Shown here: one piece after another, positions 26,806 through 35,400 of the stretch | How the letters are laid out: each line of letters begins with the position of its first letter | Numbering within the stretch: position 1 is the stretch's first letter | From: Actinomadura sp. KC06 | GTDB taxonomy: Bacteria > Actinomycetota > Actinomycetes > Streptosporangiales > Streptosporangiaceae | Assembly: GCF_004348735.1 (NCBI RefSeq) | Contig: NZ_SMKT01000024.1 | Span: 1 to 64,000, forward strand | DNA: 64,000 nt | Direction: 5' to 3' | Notes under the pieces: generated by a model | Database searches by the model: none | Told to the model about the DNA's origin: nothing | What the model saw: the letters and a program-made list of their open reading frames with translations, nothing else | Position numbers and translations under genes: made by a program

Positions 26806-27100
26806 TTGTGGAGATCGTCGAGCGGCTGGTGCCAGCGGAGTTGCGGGAACTGTTCAGCGGGTGGTGCTGCCAGCTCCGACGCGGCCGCAGGGCGGCAGCC
26901 GGCGCCGCGGGATCGTGAGGTGCTGGCCGCGATCATCTTCGTGGCCACCAAAGGTTGTACGTGGCAGCTACTGCCGCCGGTGTTCGGGCCGTCAGGTCCT
27001 ACCGTGCAACGGCGTTCCACCGACCGGACGGCCGCGCGGGCGCGGACCAGGCCGCACCCACCTGGTGCTGGACGAGCCGGTTTCGGCGCCCCGGCGATGC
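26806..27100 (+). mobile_element. Remnant of an IS5-type transposase gene
   Basis: The start of an IS5-family transposase in broken frames: VEIVERLVPAELRELF from 26808, then after a shift DREVLAAIIFVATKGCTWQLLPP and FGPSGPTVQRRSTDRT, the usual N-terminal blocks of this family. A short HLVLDE piece follows in another frame. The DDE catalytic part is missing and no terminal inverted repeats are visible, so it is inactive. Confidence 0.75.
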
Positions 27101-27167
27101 CCGGCGAGGAGCCAGCTCCGCCGCCGGACGATACGGAGATCGACAGGGCCAGCCGGCCAGGATATAG

Positions 27168-27181
27168 TTGCCATATGGCAA
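27168..27181. promoter_or_regulatory. Palindromic operator candidate TTGCCATATGGCAA (site 4)
   Basis: A second exact copy of the site-1 palindrome, ~197 nt upstream of the STAS gene and just after the transposase remnant. Confidence 0.6.
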
Positions 27182-27377
27182 TCATTATCGACTCGTGAGA
27201 CTTGCGCTCCATCGCAGAGCTTTGGATGGTGCCACACCAAGACGACGTGGCATGTGCCGCCCGGAAAGCCGAGCGCAGCTCCGGGACTCTGGTCAAGGCG
27301 GCCGGGCCGTCCGCATGAGGGGGTGATCTGAGCTGACGCCACCCAGCCGCAGGCTAGGACAAGGAGGGCAAGGTCGC

Positions 27378-27761
27378 GTGGGCAGACGACTCAGTCTGTA
27401 CAGCAATACGCTTCCCGGGGCCACACTCGTCTCGGTCGAGGGTGAGCTGGACGGGTCCGCGGTCGAAGAGTTCGACGCATACATCACGCGAGTCCGGCAA
27501 GGCCCCGGCGATCACCTGGTCGTCGATCTTTCCGAAGTCACGACGCTGGACCGTACGGCGATGCACGCGATCATGCGGACCCACAGCCACGCAGTTCAGC
27601 ATGGCGGATCGGTCCGGCTGGCCGGGCTGCAGCCGCTCGTGCGGCAAGTCATCCGGCAGACCAAGCTCGATGAACGCATACCGGTTCACCGCGATGCGAC
27701 GGCGGCACTCCGCGCCGCGCTCACCGGAATGCCACCGGCGCACGCGGCACAGATGAAGTAA
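27378..27761 (+). CDS. STAS-domain anti-sigma factor antagonist
   Basis: A 127-residue single STAS domain (GTG at 27378, AAGGAGGG upstream). GATLVSVEGELDGSAVEEFDAY and HLVVDLSEVTTLDRTAMHAIM follow the SpoIIAA/RsbV plan. The usual DSSGL phosphorylation loop reads DRTAM: Thr sits at the phospho-acceptor Ser position. In partner switching the unphosphorylated form frees a sigma factor by binding its anti-sigma kinase, and a PP2C phosphatase reactivates it. The two phosphatases nearby are candidates. No anti-sigma kinase gene is in this window. Confidence 0.85.
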   Translation: MGRRLSLYSNTLPGATLVSVEGELDGSAVEEFDAYITRVRQGPGDHLVVDLSEVTTLDRTAMHAIMRTHSHAVQHGGSVRLAGLQPLVRQVIRQTKLDERIPVHRDATAALRAALTGMPPAHAAQMK

Positions 27762-27773
27762 CCGCTCCTCATA

Positions 27774-28147
27774 CTATTGTCCCGCTGGAAACAGCGGGGT
27801 CGAGACCGAGATGACCACCTCGCCGCCGGGCCGGTTGCCGGGGCGGGAGAAGCGCCAGGACCGCTGGACGGGTACCAGCGGAAGCGCGACATCCAGGAGG
27901 TCACTCCACACCGCGACCTGTCCGACGCCAGGATGCCGCGGCGTACCGATCTCCGCTCGCGAGCCCACCCGAACCAGGCACACCGGACCGACCCTCGGGC
28001 CTCGAACAAGAACGAGCCGCCGGGGCAGAGCGCTCCCCTAGACCGCGCGAGCGTCTCCGCCCATTCGGCGTCGGCGCCGAACACCTGCGCGACGTCGCCA
28101 CCGACGTGCTGAACTGGATCACACAGCGCTGACCACTCCCGAAACAT
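27774..28147 (-). pseudogene. Relic of a class I SAM-dependent methyltransferase
   Basis: One frame gives VQHVGGDVAQVFGADAEW and LARSRGALCPGGSFLFEAR, the motif region of a SAM methyltransferase. Another frame continues GVGQVAVWSDLLDVALPLV and GGEVVISVSTPLF. The N-terminal SAM-binding glycine motif is missing and at least one frameshift is needed to join the parts. Confidence 0.65.
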
Positions 28148-28244
28148 GCCCTAGTGCTGTGAGCAACCGAACGTCCCGATGTAATCAGCGCAGTGGGGCG
28201 TGCGTTGAAGCTCGTCCGTTAACGCCCGGCCTTGGTGGTGGACA

Positions 28245-28970
28245 TCATGTAGACGTGCCACCTTGCCCTCGGCTCTTCTTGCCGGTGCGCTCGAGGCCGG
28301 ACCAGGAGCGCGTCCGGCCCCTGCGGTTTGTCGGCGCCATGCTGGCCTCCGCCTGGTCGTCGCGGGGCAGCTGCGCATGATCAGCGCCCGCGCTGCGGGC
28401 CTGATCAGCTTGAAGGCAACTCGCCGGACGTGCACGACGTGGCGGTACCGACATGAACCTACGTCTGGCGGCAGCAGATCCCGCAGAACAGCGCCCCGCG
28501 CAGCACATAGGTGTGCCGTTTGCGGTACGGGGGCGCGGCTGGTCGGCCCGGCCGCGGCCCGCGAGCATCCGCCGGACGTCGGTGAAGGTCTGCTCGTCGA
28601 TGATCGACGGGTTGACGATCTTTTCCGACCAGACCTACGCGTCCTTGGGGTTCCAGCTCAGCCTGGTCTCGTGGCCGAGGGTGACATCGTGGGCGTCGAT
28701 GAGGACTTCGCGTTTGCGCTGTTTGTTCCGCACCTGCCGACCGGTGTAGCCCCGGGGTTGGCCAAGATGACGCGGATGGCGCCCTTGGACCAGGCGAGCC
28801 TAGTGCGGTGCCGGTTGCGGGCGCGGTCGTAGGCCGGCGGTTACGGGATTCCATCGGCGGTGAGCCATTCGGCAGTCGACCAGCCGATATCCGTGCGGCG
28901 GGCGTCCGCCGACATGCCGGTTGGCGGCCATCGCGGCCATGGTGGCGCGGACCCAAGTTGATCCGGGACC
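28245..28970 (-). mobile_element. Remnant of a large serine recombinase gene
   Basis: Fragments in several frames follow the order of a large serine recombinase: GGRPPHGYRLVD, then TRLAWSKGAIRVILANPG, VRNKQRKREVLIDAHDVTLGHETRLSWNPK (in two blocks), EKIVNPSIIDEQTFTDVRRMLAG and a zinc-ribbon-like YVLRGALFCGICC. The catalytic N-terminal domain with its Ser is not visible. This is a decayed integrase of a former phage or integrative element. Confidence 0.8.
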
Positions 28971-29099
28971 GTTCAAAGTCCATCGGCTCGGCGGCGTGTT
29001 TTACAAGAACACCGAGGTCACGCAACGTGACAGGGTATTCGGCATGCACCCCTACGGAAGAGCTACGCTCCTTTAAATACGTTCTCACATGACCACTAG

Positions 29100-30422
29100 G
29101 TGAAGGGCATCGCGTTGCCGGGTTCGACACAATCGACGGGGCCGTTCTTGCGACGACCGTCTGGCCGTTTAGGTGTTATTCGCCAGCGAAACTTTCGAGT
29201 CTTCTTCATCGGCTACTGCGCTTCTCAATTCGGGACAGAGATGGCGTCGGTAGCCTTGGTCTTCGCTATCTTGCACAAGGGCGGGTCGCTGACCGACCTT
29301 AGCTGCGTGCTGGCCGCCCGGATCGTTCCCATGGTGCTGTTACTGCTCGGCGGTGGCCTCCTAGGGGACCGTTTTCCTCGCAGATGGGTCATGCCGTCGG
29401 CGGACTGCCTCCGAGTGGTGAGCCAGAGCATGCTTGCCCTGCTGTTTTTCGTCTCCGATCCGCCGCTATGGTCCCTGCTGCTGCTGGTTGGGCTCAATGG
29501 GGTCGGAGAGGCGCTGTTCCAACCGTCGTTCAACGGGATGATTCCGAGCCTGGTGCCATCATCGGATCTCCACGATGCCAATGCTCTGATCAGCATCAGC
29601 CGCTCCGCGACGAGGGTCGGCGGGCCCGCACTGGCCGGTTTGTTGATCGTTGTCATCGCGCCGGCGGCCGTCCTTGCGATCGACGCCATCAGCTATCTCA
29701 TCAGCATCGTCGCGCTGCTTTGCCTCCGCATTACCGCCTCCATGACCACGGCGGCCACCTCGCTGGTAGCAGAGTTGAAAGCGGGCTGGCGACTGTTCCG
29801 GGCGCATACCTGGCTATGGATCACAACGCTGCAGTTTGCGATGTTCAATCTGATCGTCTGGGCACCGTACCTGGTGCTCGGGCCGGCAGCGGCGGACCAG
29901 TCTTACGGCGGTGCCAGAGCGTGGGGAACCGTCGTGGCCCTCTACGGTGCCGGCTCGATTCTCGGCGGGCTGCTCCTGCTTGGACGACGCCCACAGCAAC
30001 CACTGGTCGTCTCTACGATCGTCGCGTTCGCTTGGGCGGCTCCATCGGCCACGTTGGCGGCCCGAGCGCCACTCCCCGTCGTCTGCGTGGGGGCGGTCGC
30101 GGCCGGAATAGCAAGTTCGGTGTTCACCACCCTCATGCATACCTCGATACAGGAACGTGTGCCTCCCGACGCCATCTCCCGGGTGATGTCCTATGTCGCG
30201 CTCGGTTCCTACGCCGCCGGCCCGATCGGCCTGGCGTTGGCCGGACCGATCGCCACGGTCTCAAGCATTTCGGTTGTGCTCTCGGCGGGTGCGGCCTGGC
30301 AGATCGTGGCCAACGCGACGATCTTGACGCTGCCAGCGATCCGGAACCTTCGCCGGCGATCGGACACCGCCCCGAAACAGCCACAATCCGACTCCCTTCC
30401 AGAAAACGAGGCGAGCGGCTGA
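29100..30422 (+). CDS. MFS exporter (DHA3/MFS_3 type)
   Basis: A 440-residue, 12-helix major facilitator. It opens with RLGVIRQRNFRVFFIGYCASQFGTEMA, keeps the inter-helix motif GGLLGDRFPRRWVM and the SLVPSSDLHDANAL block typical of macrolide/siderophore exporters of the MFS_3 class. The start (GTG 29100) is uncertain because no good ribosome-binding site is visible. Codon use is less GC-biased than its neighbours, which with the adjoining recombinase remnant suggests acquisition by transfer. The substrate is unknown. Confidence 0.82.
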   Translation: MKGIALPGSTQSTGPFLRRPSGRLGVIRQRNFRVFFIGYCASQFGTEMASVALVFAILHKGGSLTDLSCVLAARIVPMVLLLLGGGLLGDRFPRRWVMPSADCLRVVSQSMLALLFFVSDPPLWSLLLLVGLNGVGEALFQPSFNGMIPSLVPSSDLHDANALISISRSATRVGGPALAGLLIVVIAPAAVLAIDAISYLISIVALLCLRITASMTTAATSLVAELKAGWRLFRAHTWLWITTLQFAMFNLIVWAPYLVLGPAAADQSYGGARAWGTVVALYGAGSILGGLLLLGRRPQQPLVVSTIVAFAWAAPSATLAARAPLPVVCVGAVAAGIASSVFTTLMHTSIQERVPPDAISRVMSYVALGSYAAGPIGLALAGPIATVSSISVVLSAGAAWQIVANATILTLPAIRNLRRRSDTAPKQPQSDSLPENEASG

Positions 30423-30606
30423 ACCGTCATTGGTCTTCATCTTCTTCCAAGACTTCGCTGGCCGCCTTGTCCGGGGACGAGATGAGCCAAGGTTCGAGCC
30501 GCCCGCATGCCTTCTCGGCGACCAGGGACCACCGCTGCAGTCGCTCTCTCGCGACAGGTGTGCGGAACCCGAGTAACGCCAACCGGGGCCTCAAGGAGGT
30601 GTTCGG

Positions 30607-30765
30607 GTGGGTGACGTCTCATACGTTCCGCGGACGGTGGCGACCCGGCTCGATGACGCCGGCCTCCGTGTGGAGGGCGAGAGGGTTGGGCGGGGTGACT
30701 CGTTTCGCTGGACGCGGCGAGTTAGCGCCAGGCACACACATAGAAATGCCGCCGATCAGATCTGA
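30607..30765 (+). CDS. Possible 52-aa protein
   Basis: GTG start with AAGGAGG 7 nt upstream, encoding GDVSYVPRTVATRLDDAGL, then RVEGERVGRGDSFRWTRR and a short tail. The ribosome-binding site is strong, but there is no family match that I recognise. The stop falls in a 26-bp near-palindrome (see next entry). It could be a short regulatory protein or chance. Confidence 0.3.
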   Translation: MGDVSYVPRTVATRLDDAGLRVEGERVGRGDSFRWTRRVSARHTHRNAADQI

Positions 30766-30773
30766 TCGACGGC
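30748..30773. terminator. 26-bp near-palindrome between the MFS side and tmRNA
   Basis: The core CGATCAGATCTGATCG is a perfect 16-bp palindrome, extended by GCCG / CGGC with a single mismatch. It sits between converging transcription units (plus strand to the left, tmRNA on the minus strand to the right) and probably acts as a bidirectional terminator. Confidence 0.5.
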
Positions 30774-30800
30774 ATAGCCATGGAGGGGGCGTGGGGGGAG

Positions 30801-30834
30801 ACCCCCACACCGGGGGTCTGGGGGTCGCCCCCCA
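30801..30834 (-). terminator. GC-rich hairpins downstream of tmRNA
   Basis: Two adjacent hairpins, ACCCCCACACCGGGGGT (30801-30817) and CTGGGGGTCGCCCCCCAG-type arms (30818-30834), lie ~65 nt past the 3' end of ssrA on the minus strand. They fit a terminator for tmRNA. Confidence 0.5.
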
Positions 30835-30899
30835 GAAAGACAGACCGGAACGACGAGGCGAAGGCGACCCCAAGGCCGCCGAGCACACGTCGCCCAGAG

Positions 30900-31269
30900 T
30901 GGAGGTGGCGGGAATCGAACCCGCGTCCTTCGGTGATGGGTCAGGGCTTCTCCGGGTGCAGCCTGCTTGGCGTTTTCTCAGTCCCGGCGCTCACGCAGGC
31001 GTGTCGCCGACGGACTCAGTCGCTGTTGGGTTTCCCTACCGGCCCCGCGACCGGGCCGGCAGGTGGAGTCTCCTTACGATGCCAGACCCCGGGTCGGAGA
31101 CTCACCCGGGCTGACACAGTTCACTCCTCGCTCAGGCGGCGAGGGCGAACTGGGACTGCTTCGTGTTGGCAGTTATTGGTTTGCTGTCACAGGATTTACG
31201 AGGTCACGACAGCAACCCTCGACCCGCTTCCCCTGGCTCGAACGACCGAAGTCGAAGCCGGTCACCCCC
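30900..31269 (-). ncRNA. ssrA: Transfer-messenger RNA (tmRNA)
   Basis: tmRNA rescues ribosomes stalled on broken mRNAs. The 5' end is GGGGGTGACCGGCTTCGAC and the 3' end has a T-arm with GGTTCGATTCC. Seven acceptor pairs form between GGGGGTG and CACCTCC (one G-U), followed by the discriminator A at 30900; CCA is not encoded. The tag frame (31170 down to 31132) reads ANTKQSQFALAA and a stop, ending in the LAA that directs proteolysis. The partner gene smpB lies 2.3 kb upstream on the same strand. Ends are estimated from pairing. Confidence 0.95.
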
Positions 31270-31572
31270 ATGTTTAGTTGTCAAACGGGCGTCCGGGGAC
31301 GTCCGCACGATGACGTTACAAGGATAACGCGTGACGGGGCAACGTGATTCCCGGCAGCCGTGAACCCCGGTGAGCGCGAACTGGTCGCGCCCACCGGGGT
31401 CGACCGGCAGGGTCGGGCCGGTCCGGACGGCAGAGCCTCCCCCGAGACGAGGCTCTGGTCTCATCACGGCGACTGAGTCCGCAACCCCCCAAGCGGAGTC
31501 TCAGTCACCCGTAAAGACGCTCGGGAGCGGCGGGTTAGTTGCGCCCGGCGCGTAAAAGGATCACAAAGTCGG
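31270..31572. other. Region between tmRNA and the PBP-like gene
   Basis: About 300 nt that should hold the tmRNA promoter (minus strand). TTGACA is present near 31280 but too close to the RNA start to be its -35 box, so I cannot assign the promoter firmly. The hairpin at 31364-31400 lies here. Confidence 0.4.
31364..31400 (-). terminator. Hairpin downstream of the PBP-like gene
   Basis: A 16-bp stem (ACCCCGGTGAGCGCGA / TCGCGCCCACCGGGGT, one mismatch) with a 5-nt loop, ~170 nt past the PBP-like gene stop. It likely ends the smpB-PBP transcript before the tmRNA promoter. Confidence 0.55.
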
Positions 31573-33552
31573 CTATCCGGCGGAGCGACCTGTGGGAGAG
31601 CCGGTGAGGAACCTGGCGGCGAGCTGGGGGGTGTTGACGCGGCCCTCGACGGCGATGGCGAAGGCGCGGTCGCCGCTGGAGCCGACGAACCACGAGATGG
31701 TCTTGGTCTGCCCGTCCCGCTCGTAGGTGGCGAGCGCGGCGACGCCGACGACGTCGCCGGAGACGCGGGCGCCGCGGGCGTTGCCGAGTTTGGCGTTGCG
31801 TCCGAGGACCTTCTTGAGGCTGGCGATGGACTCGGGCCGCAGGTTCTGCGGAGGGGGCGCCTGGACGGTCTTGGGGATGTCCGAGAGGACGTACGGCGGC
31901 TTCCAGGTGCCGTTCTGCGCGGCGGCGGCGACGAGGGCCATCGCGAGGGGGCTCACCTCGACCCTGCCTTCGCCGACCATGGCGGCGGCCTTCTCGCCGT
32001 CGTCGGCGGGGGTCGGAACGGAGCCGGTGAACGCCGGGACGAGCAGGCCCCAGTTCTGGCCGACGCCGAGCTGGGCGGCCTCCTTGACGAGGGTCTGCGC
32101 GTCCAGCTTGCCGCTCAGCTGCGCGAGGGTCGTCTTGCAGGACGCGGCGAAATGGTTCGCGAAGGGGCCGTCAGGACGGGCCTTGTTGCTGAACGTCTTG
32201 TTGCCGACGGTCACCTCGCCGGGGCAGGTCGTCTTCGTGGCCTGGTTCATCCCGGCCTGGGAGAACAGCGCCTCGGCGGACACGACCCCGAAGGTCAGGC
32301 CGGGCGGGTAGTGGCCCTCGAACGCGAGGTTCTGGCCCTTCGTCCCGTGGTTGGAGACGGCCAGCACCTCGCCTGTGCTCGGACGCACGGCCACCATGGA
32401 CGCGGGGTACGGCACCCCGTTGAGGGCGAAGTCGGCGCGGCGCTGGTAGCCGGGGTCGAGCGTCGTCCGGACGACCTGCGGGTCTTGGCCCGGCCAGGAA
32501 CGTAGCTCCTCGGTGTTCTTGCCCGTCTCGTCCTGCGCCACGACCCGGACGGTGGGCGTCCCGGCGAGGCGGCGCTGCTGGAGGAGCTGGATCCCGCTGA
32601 CGCCGATGGTGTCGCCCGGCTGGTAGGGGGCGCCGACCTGCTGGAGGCGGTCGGCGGTGGCGGGGCCGAGGCCGCCGATCAGCTCGGGCGCGTACGCGGG
32701 CGCGATGGGGGCCTTGACGCCCTGGAACCGGATGCCCGGGACGCGGTTGAGCCGCTGGATCAGCTTGGCGTGCGTGGGCATCTCGAGGGTGAGGAGCGGG
32801 AGGAACTCCTGCGGCGGGGCGGACTGGACGCGGCCGAGGAGGCGCTCGGCGTCCAGCCGGCGGCCGCCGTCGATCTTCGTCTGCTTGGCGAGCAGGTCGA
32901 GGGTCTTCTGCGGGTCGGCGAGCTGCCCGGGGAACACGCCGACCATGTAGGCGTCGACCGCCCGCAGCATGGAGCGGCCCTGCGTGTCGGTGATGGGCGC
33001 GCGCTTCGGCACCTCCGTCACGACCGCGAGCCGCTGGCCGGGTTTCAGCTTCGTGTGGATGATGGACGGGCTCCAGACGACCTTCCACTTGCCGCCGACG
33101 CGCCGCAGGTGCATCAGCCCGGGGTACTCCCACGGCTGGCCGTTCTCGCCGAGGTCGATCTTCACGGTGAAGCGCGCGTCGGCCTCGTCGCCCTTCTTGA
33201 CGATCTGGTCGACGTCGCTGCCCTTGACCTGGGTGCCGAGGGACAGCCGCAGGGACGCGGCGTCCAGCTGCTGCCGGACGCGGCTGAGCGCGTCCTCGAC
33301 CTGCTGCCTGTCGATGCCGACGGTCCGGCCGGCGGCCGCCTCGTAGTTGCCGACCTGCCAGGCGATGAGGAAGTCGCGGACGGCGGGCATCGCCGAGGGC
33401 TCGGCCCAGCAGCCCGTCGTCAGGGACGCGACGAGGGCGCCGCAGACCGCGAGGGACGCGCCCTGACGCCTGCGCGTCCGCGCGCCCAGCGGAGCCCGCG
33501 CGCCCCGCATTCCCCGCGCGGAACGCCTACGGCCACGGTTGGTCATCGGCAC
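31573..33552 (-). CDS. Penicillin-binding-protein-like lipoprotein with all active-site motifs lost
   Basis: A 659-residue exported lipoprotein (lipobox LTTGC near residue 48). It has an NTF2-like N-terminal domain (FLIAWQVGNYEAAAG), a dimerisation domain, and a transpeptidase-like C-terminal half starting at TTLDPGYQRRADFAL. In active PBPs the nucleophile motif is PGSTFK; here it is PGLTFG (about residue 415). SCN is SCK (FAASCKTTLAQL), and the KTG motif region reads VSGDVVGVAALATYE. All three catalytic motifs are therefore changed, while the fold-specific blocks (GEGRVEVSPLAMALVAAA, ISWFVGSS) are kept. It is probably a structural or regulatory pseudoenzyme. It lies 3 nt downstream of smpB. 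Confidence 0.85.
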   Translation of the reverse strand: MPMTNRGRRRSARGMRGARAPLGARTRRRQGASLAVCGALVASLTTGCWAEPSAMPAVRDFLIAWQVGNYEAAAGRTVGIDRQQVEDALSRVRQQLDAASLRLSLGTQVKGSDVDQIVKKGDEADARFTVKIDLGENGQPWEYPGLMHLRRVGGKWKVVWSPSIIHTKLKPGQRLAVVTEVPKRAPITDTQGRSMLRAVDAYMVGVFPGQLADPQKTLDLLAKQTKIDGGRRLDAERLLGRVQSAPPQEFLPLLTLEMPTHAKLIQRLNRVPGIRFQGVKAPIAPAYAPELIGGLGPATADRLQQVGAPYQPGDTIGVSGIQLLQQRRLAGTPTVRVVAQDETGKNTEELRSWPGQDPQVVRTTLDPGYQRRADFALNGVPYPASMVAVRPSTGEVLAVSNHGTKGQNLAFEGHYPPGLTFGVVSAEALFSQAGMNQATKTTCPGEVTVGNKTFSNKARPDGPFANHFAASCKTTLAQLSGKLDAQTLVKEAAQLGVGQNWGLLVPAFTGSVPTPADDGEKAAAMVGEGRVEVSPLAMALVAAAAQNGTWKPPYVLSDIPKTVQAPPPQNLRPESIASLKKVLGRNAKLGNARGARVSGDVVGVAALATYERDGQTKTISWFVGSSGDRAFAIAVEGRVNTPQLAARFLTGSPTGRSAG

Positions 33553-33555
33553 CCT

Positions 33556-34056
33556 TCACCGTCTCCTGAACCGGGCCGCCGCCGCCTTCTGCATCTCCCG
33601 CTCGGCTTCACGCTTTGCGATGGCCTGGCGCTTGTCGTACGCCTTCTTACCACGGGCCAGGCCGATCTCGACCTTGGCCCTCCCGTCCTTGAAGTAGAGG
33701 GACAGCGGGATCAGCGTCCAGCCGGGCTCCTCCGACTTGGCGATGATCTTCTGGATCTCGCGGCGGTGCAGCAGCAGCTTGCGGCGCCTGCGGGGGGCGT
33801 GGTTGGTCCAGGTGCCCTCCGTGTACTCGGGGATGTGGACGTTCTCCAGCCACACCTCCCCGTCGCGGACGTGCGCGTAGCCGTCGGCGAGGGAGGCGCG
33901 TCCGGCGCGCAGCGCCTTCACCTCGGTGCCCATCAGCACCATGCCCGCCTCCCACGTGTCGTCGATGTGGTAGTCGTAGCGGGCCCGCTTGTTCTTGGCT
34001 ATGAGCCTGTGCCCGGCGGCGTCCTTGTCCTTCTTGCGCCCGGTGTCGCGTGCCAC
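33556..34056 (-). CDS. smpB: SsrA-binding protein SmpB
   Basis: A 166-residue protein that binds tmRNA and delivers it to stalled ribosomes. It has the OB-fold motifs [40 protein letters not shown] and the family's [11 protein letters not shown] and [16 protein letters not shown]. The basic C-terminal tail needed for ribosome entry is present ([19 protein letters not shown]). It is flanked by an S41 protease gene 4 nt upstream and the PBP-like gene 3 nt downstream, so the three are one operon. Confidence 0.97.
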   Translation of the reverse strand: MARDTGRKKDKDAAGHRLIAKNKRARYDYHIDDTWEAGMVLMGTEVKALRAGRASLADGYAHVRDGEVWLENVHIPEYTEGTWTNHAPRRRRKLLLHRREIQKIIAKSEEPGWTLIPLSLYFKDGRAKVEIGLARGKKAYDKRQAIAKREAEREMQKAAAARFRRR

Positions 34057-34060
34057 GTCC

Positions 34061-35338
34061 TCAGTCCTCGTCCTTGTGCGGCCCTTCGGTCCCCCGCGGC
34101 AGGGCGGCGCGCAGGCCGCGCAGCACCGTCCGGGCCCTCCGCTCGGCCTCCTTGGGGGGACGGTCGGCGGAGACCGCCACGTCGGGTTCGATCCCGACCC
34201 CGTCGAGGTTACGGCCGCTCGGGGTGCGGTAGCGACCGACGGTCAGCTCGATCACCGACCCGTCGGCCAGCCGGATCGGCTCCTGCACCGAACCCTTCCC
34301 GTATGTACGCGATCCTATGATCACCGCGCGGTCGCGGTCGCGCAGGGACCCCGCGACGATCTCCGCGGCGCTCGCGGTGCCCGCGTCCACCAGCACGACG
34401 AGCGGCGTCCCGGCGTCGCCGGGCAGGCTCACCGTGCGCTGCTGGACGGGCCGCCCGCGCGGCTCGTACGTCACGACGGGCCCGCCGGACAGGAACGCCG
34501 ACGCCGTCTCGACGGCCTCGTCCAGCAGCCCGCCCGGGTTGCCGCGCAGGTCGAGCAGGACACCGCCCGGGGGGCCGCCGGACGGCGACCGTCCGGTGGC
34601 GGCGGCGCGGACCTGCCGGCCCGTCCCGCGCGTGAACGCGCCGATCCGGATCACCCGCGCCTGCTCGGGGAGGTCGGTCACGGTGACGTCTCCTGCGGGG
34701 ACCGGTGTGCGGACGAGATGGAACCGCTTCGTTCTACGGTCGCGCTCGACGGTGAGTTCGACGGGCTGGTCCGGACGTCCCCGCAGCGCCTGCGCGACCC
34801 GCTCGACGCCCCAGCCGGCCGCGGACGCGTTCCCGACGCCGGTGATGACGTCGCCCGGCCGCACCCCGGCACGGGCGGCGGCGCTGCCCGGCTGGACGCT
34901 CGCGACCAGCACGCCCGCATCGTCCTGCCGCGGCTCGCCGTCCTTGCGCGGCTCGCCGTCGGCGGCGCCGAGCCACAGGCCGACGCCGCTGTACTGGCCG
35001 GTCAGGCGCCCTTCGACGTCGTCGTACTCGCGGGCGGAGTAGTACTGCGCCCACCGGTCGCCGAGGCCGCGCAGCATGCCCTCGATGGCGGCGCGGTCGA
35101 GCTCGGCGCGTCCGACCGGCTTCGCGGCATGGCCGCCGATCTTCGCGGCGGCCTCGTCGAGGACGGATCCGCCCGCTACGGCGGTGTGCCGCTGCGACCC
35201 CGAGCCGCTCACCATCCCCAGCCCGTAGGCGCAGAGGATCGCGGCGGCGACGGCGCCGCCGCGCAGCAGGCGCCCGCCCTTGCCCGCATGGGGGGTTCGC
35301 CGGGCCCGCCACCCCCGGAGCGACACGGACCGGATCAT
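34061..35338 (-). CDS. S41-family C-terminal processing peptidase with PDZ domain
   Basis: A 425-residue secreted or membrane-anchored serine protease. A basic N-terminus precedes a membrane segment ([19 protein letters not shown]). The region [25 protein letters not shown] is typical, followed by a PDZ domain ([22 protein letters not shown]). The catalytic Ser lies in [11 protein letters not shown] and the Lys in [10 protein letters not shown]. Between ftsX and smpB, genes of this type are commonly found in actinobacteria. The extracytoplasmic substrate may be an FtsEX partner or damaged proteins; that is inference. Confidence 0.93.
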   Translation of the reverse strand: MIRSVSLRGWRARRTPHAGKGGRLLRGGAVAAAILCAYGLGMVSGSGSQRHTAVAGGSVLDEAAAKIGGHAAKPVGRAELDRAAIEGMLRGLGDRWAQYYSAREYDDVEGRLTGQYSGVGLWLGAADGEPRKDGEPRQDDAGVLVASVQPGSAAARAGVRPGDVITGVGNASAAGWGVERVAQALRGRPDQPVELTVERDRRTKRFHLVRTPVPAGDVTVTDLPEQARVIRIGAFTRGTGRQVRAAATGRSPSGGPPGGVLLDLRGNPGGLLDEAVETASAFLSGGPVVTYEPRGRPVQQRTVSLPGDAGTPLVVLVDAGTASAAEIVAGSLRDRDRAVIIGSRTYGKGSVQEPIRLADGSVIELTVGRYRTPSGRNLDGVGIEPDVAVSADRPPKEAERRARTVLRGLRAALPRGTEGPHKDED

Positions 35339-35400
35339 GCGGCAAGTGTAGGGCGGCGGACGGCGCCGGACCCGGCGCTTCAGCCGGATCCGGTCACCGC

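Noticed and set aside
26999..27198. Short coding frames starting at the ATG of the palindrome at 27168
   Set aside because: The ATG or its complement is part of the palindrome itself; the translations are unlike any protein and lack ribosome-binding sites.
29384..31114. 576-codon plus-strand frame over the MFS gene and tmRNA
   Set aside because: It runs through the MFS gene in another frame and into an RNA gene; no domain or start.
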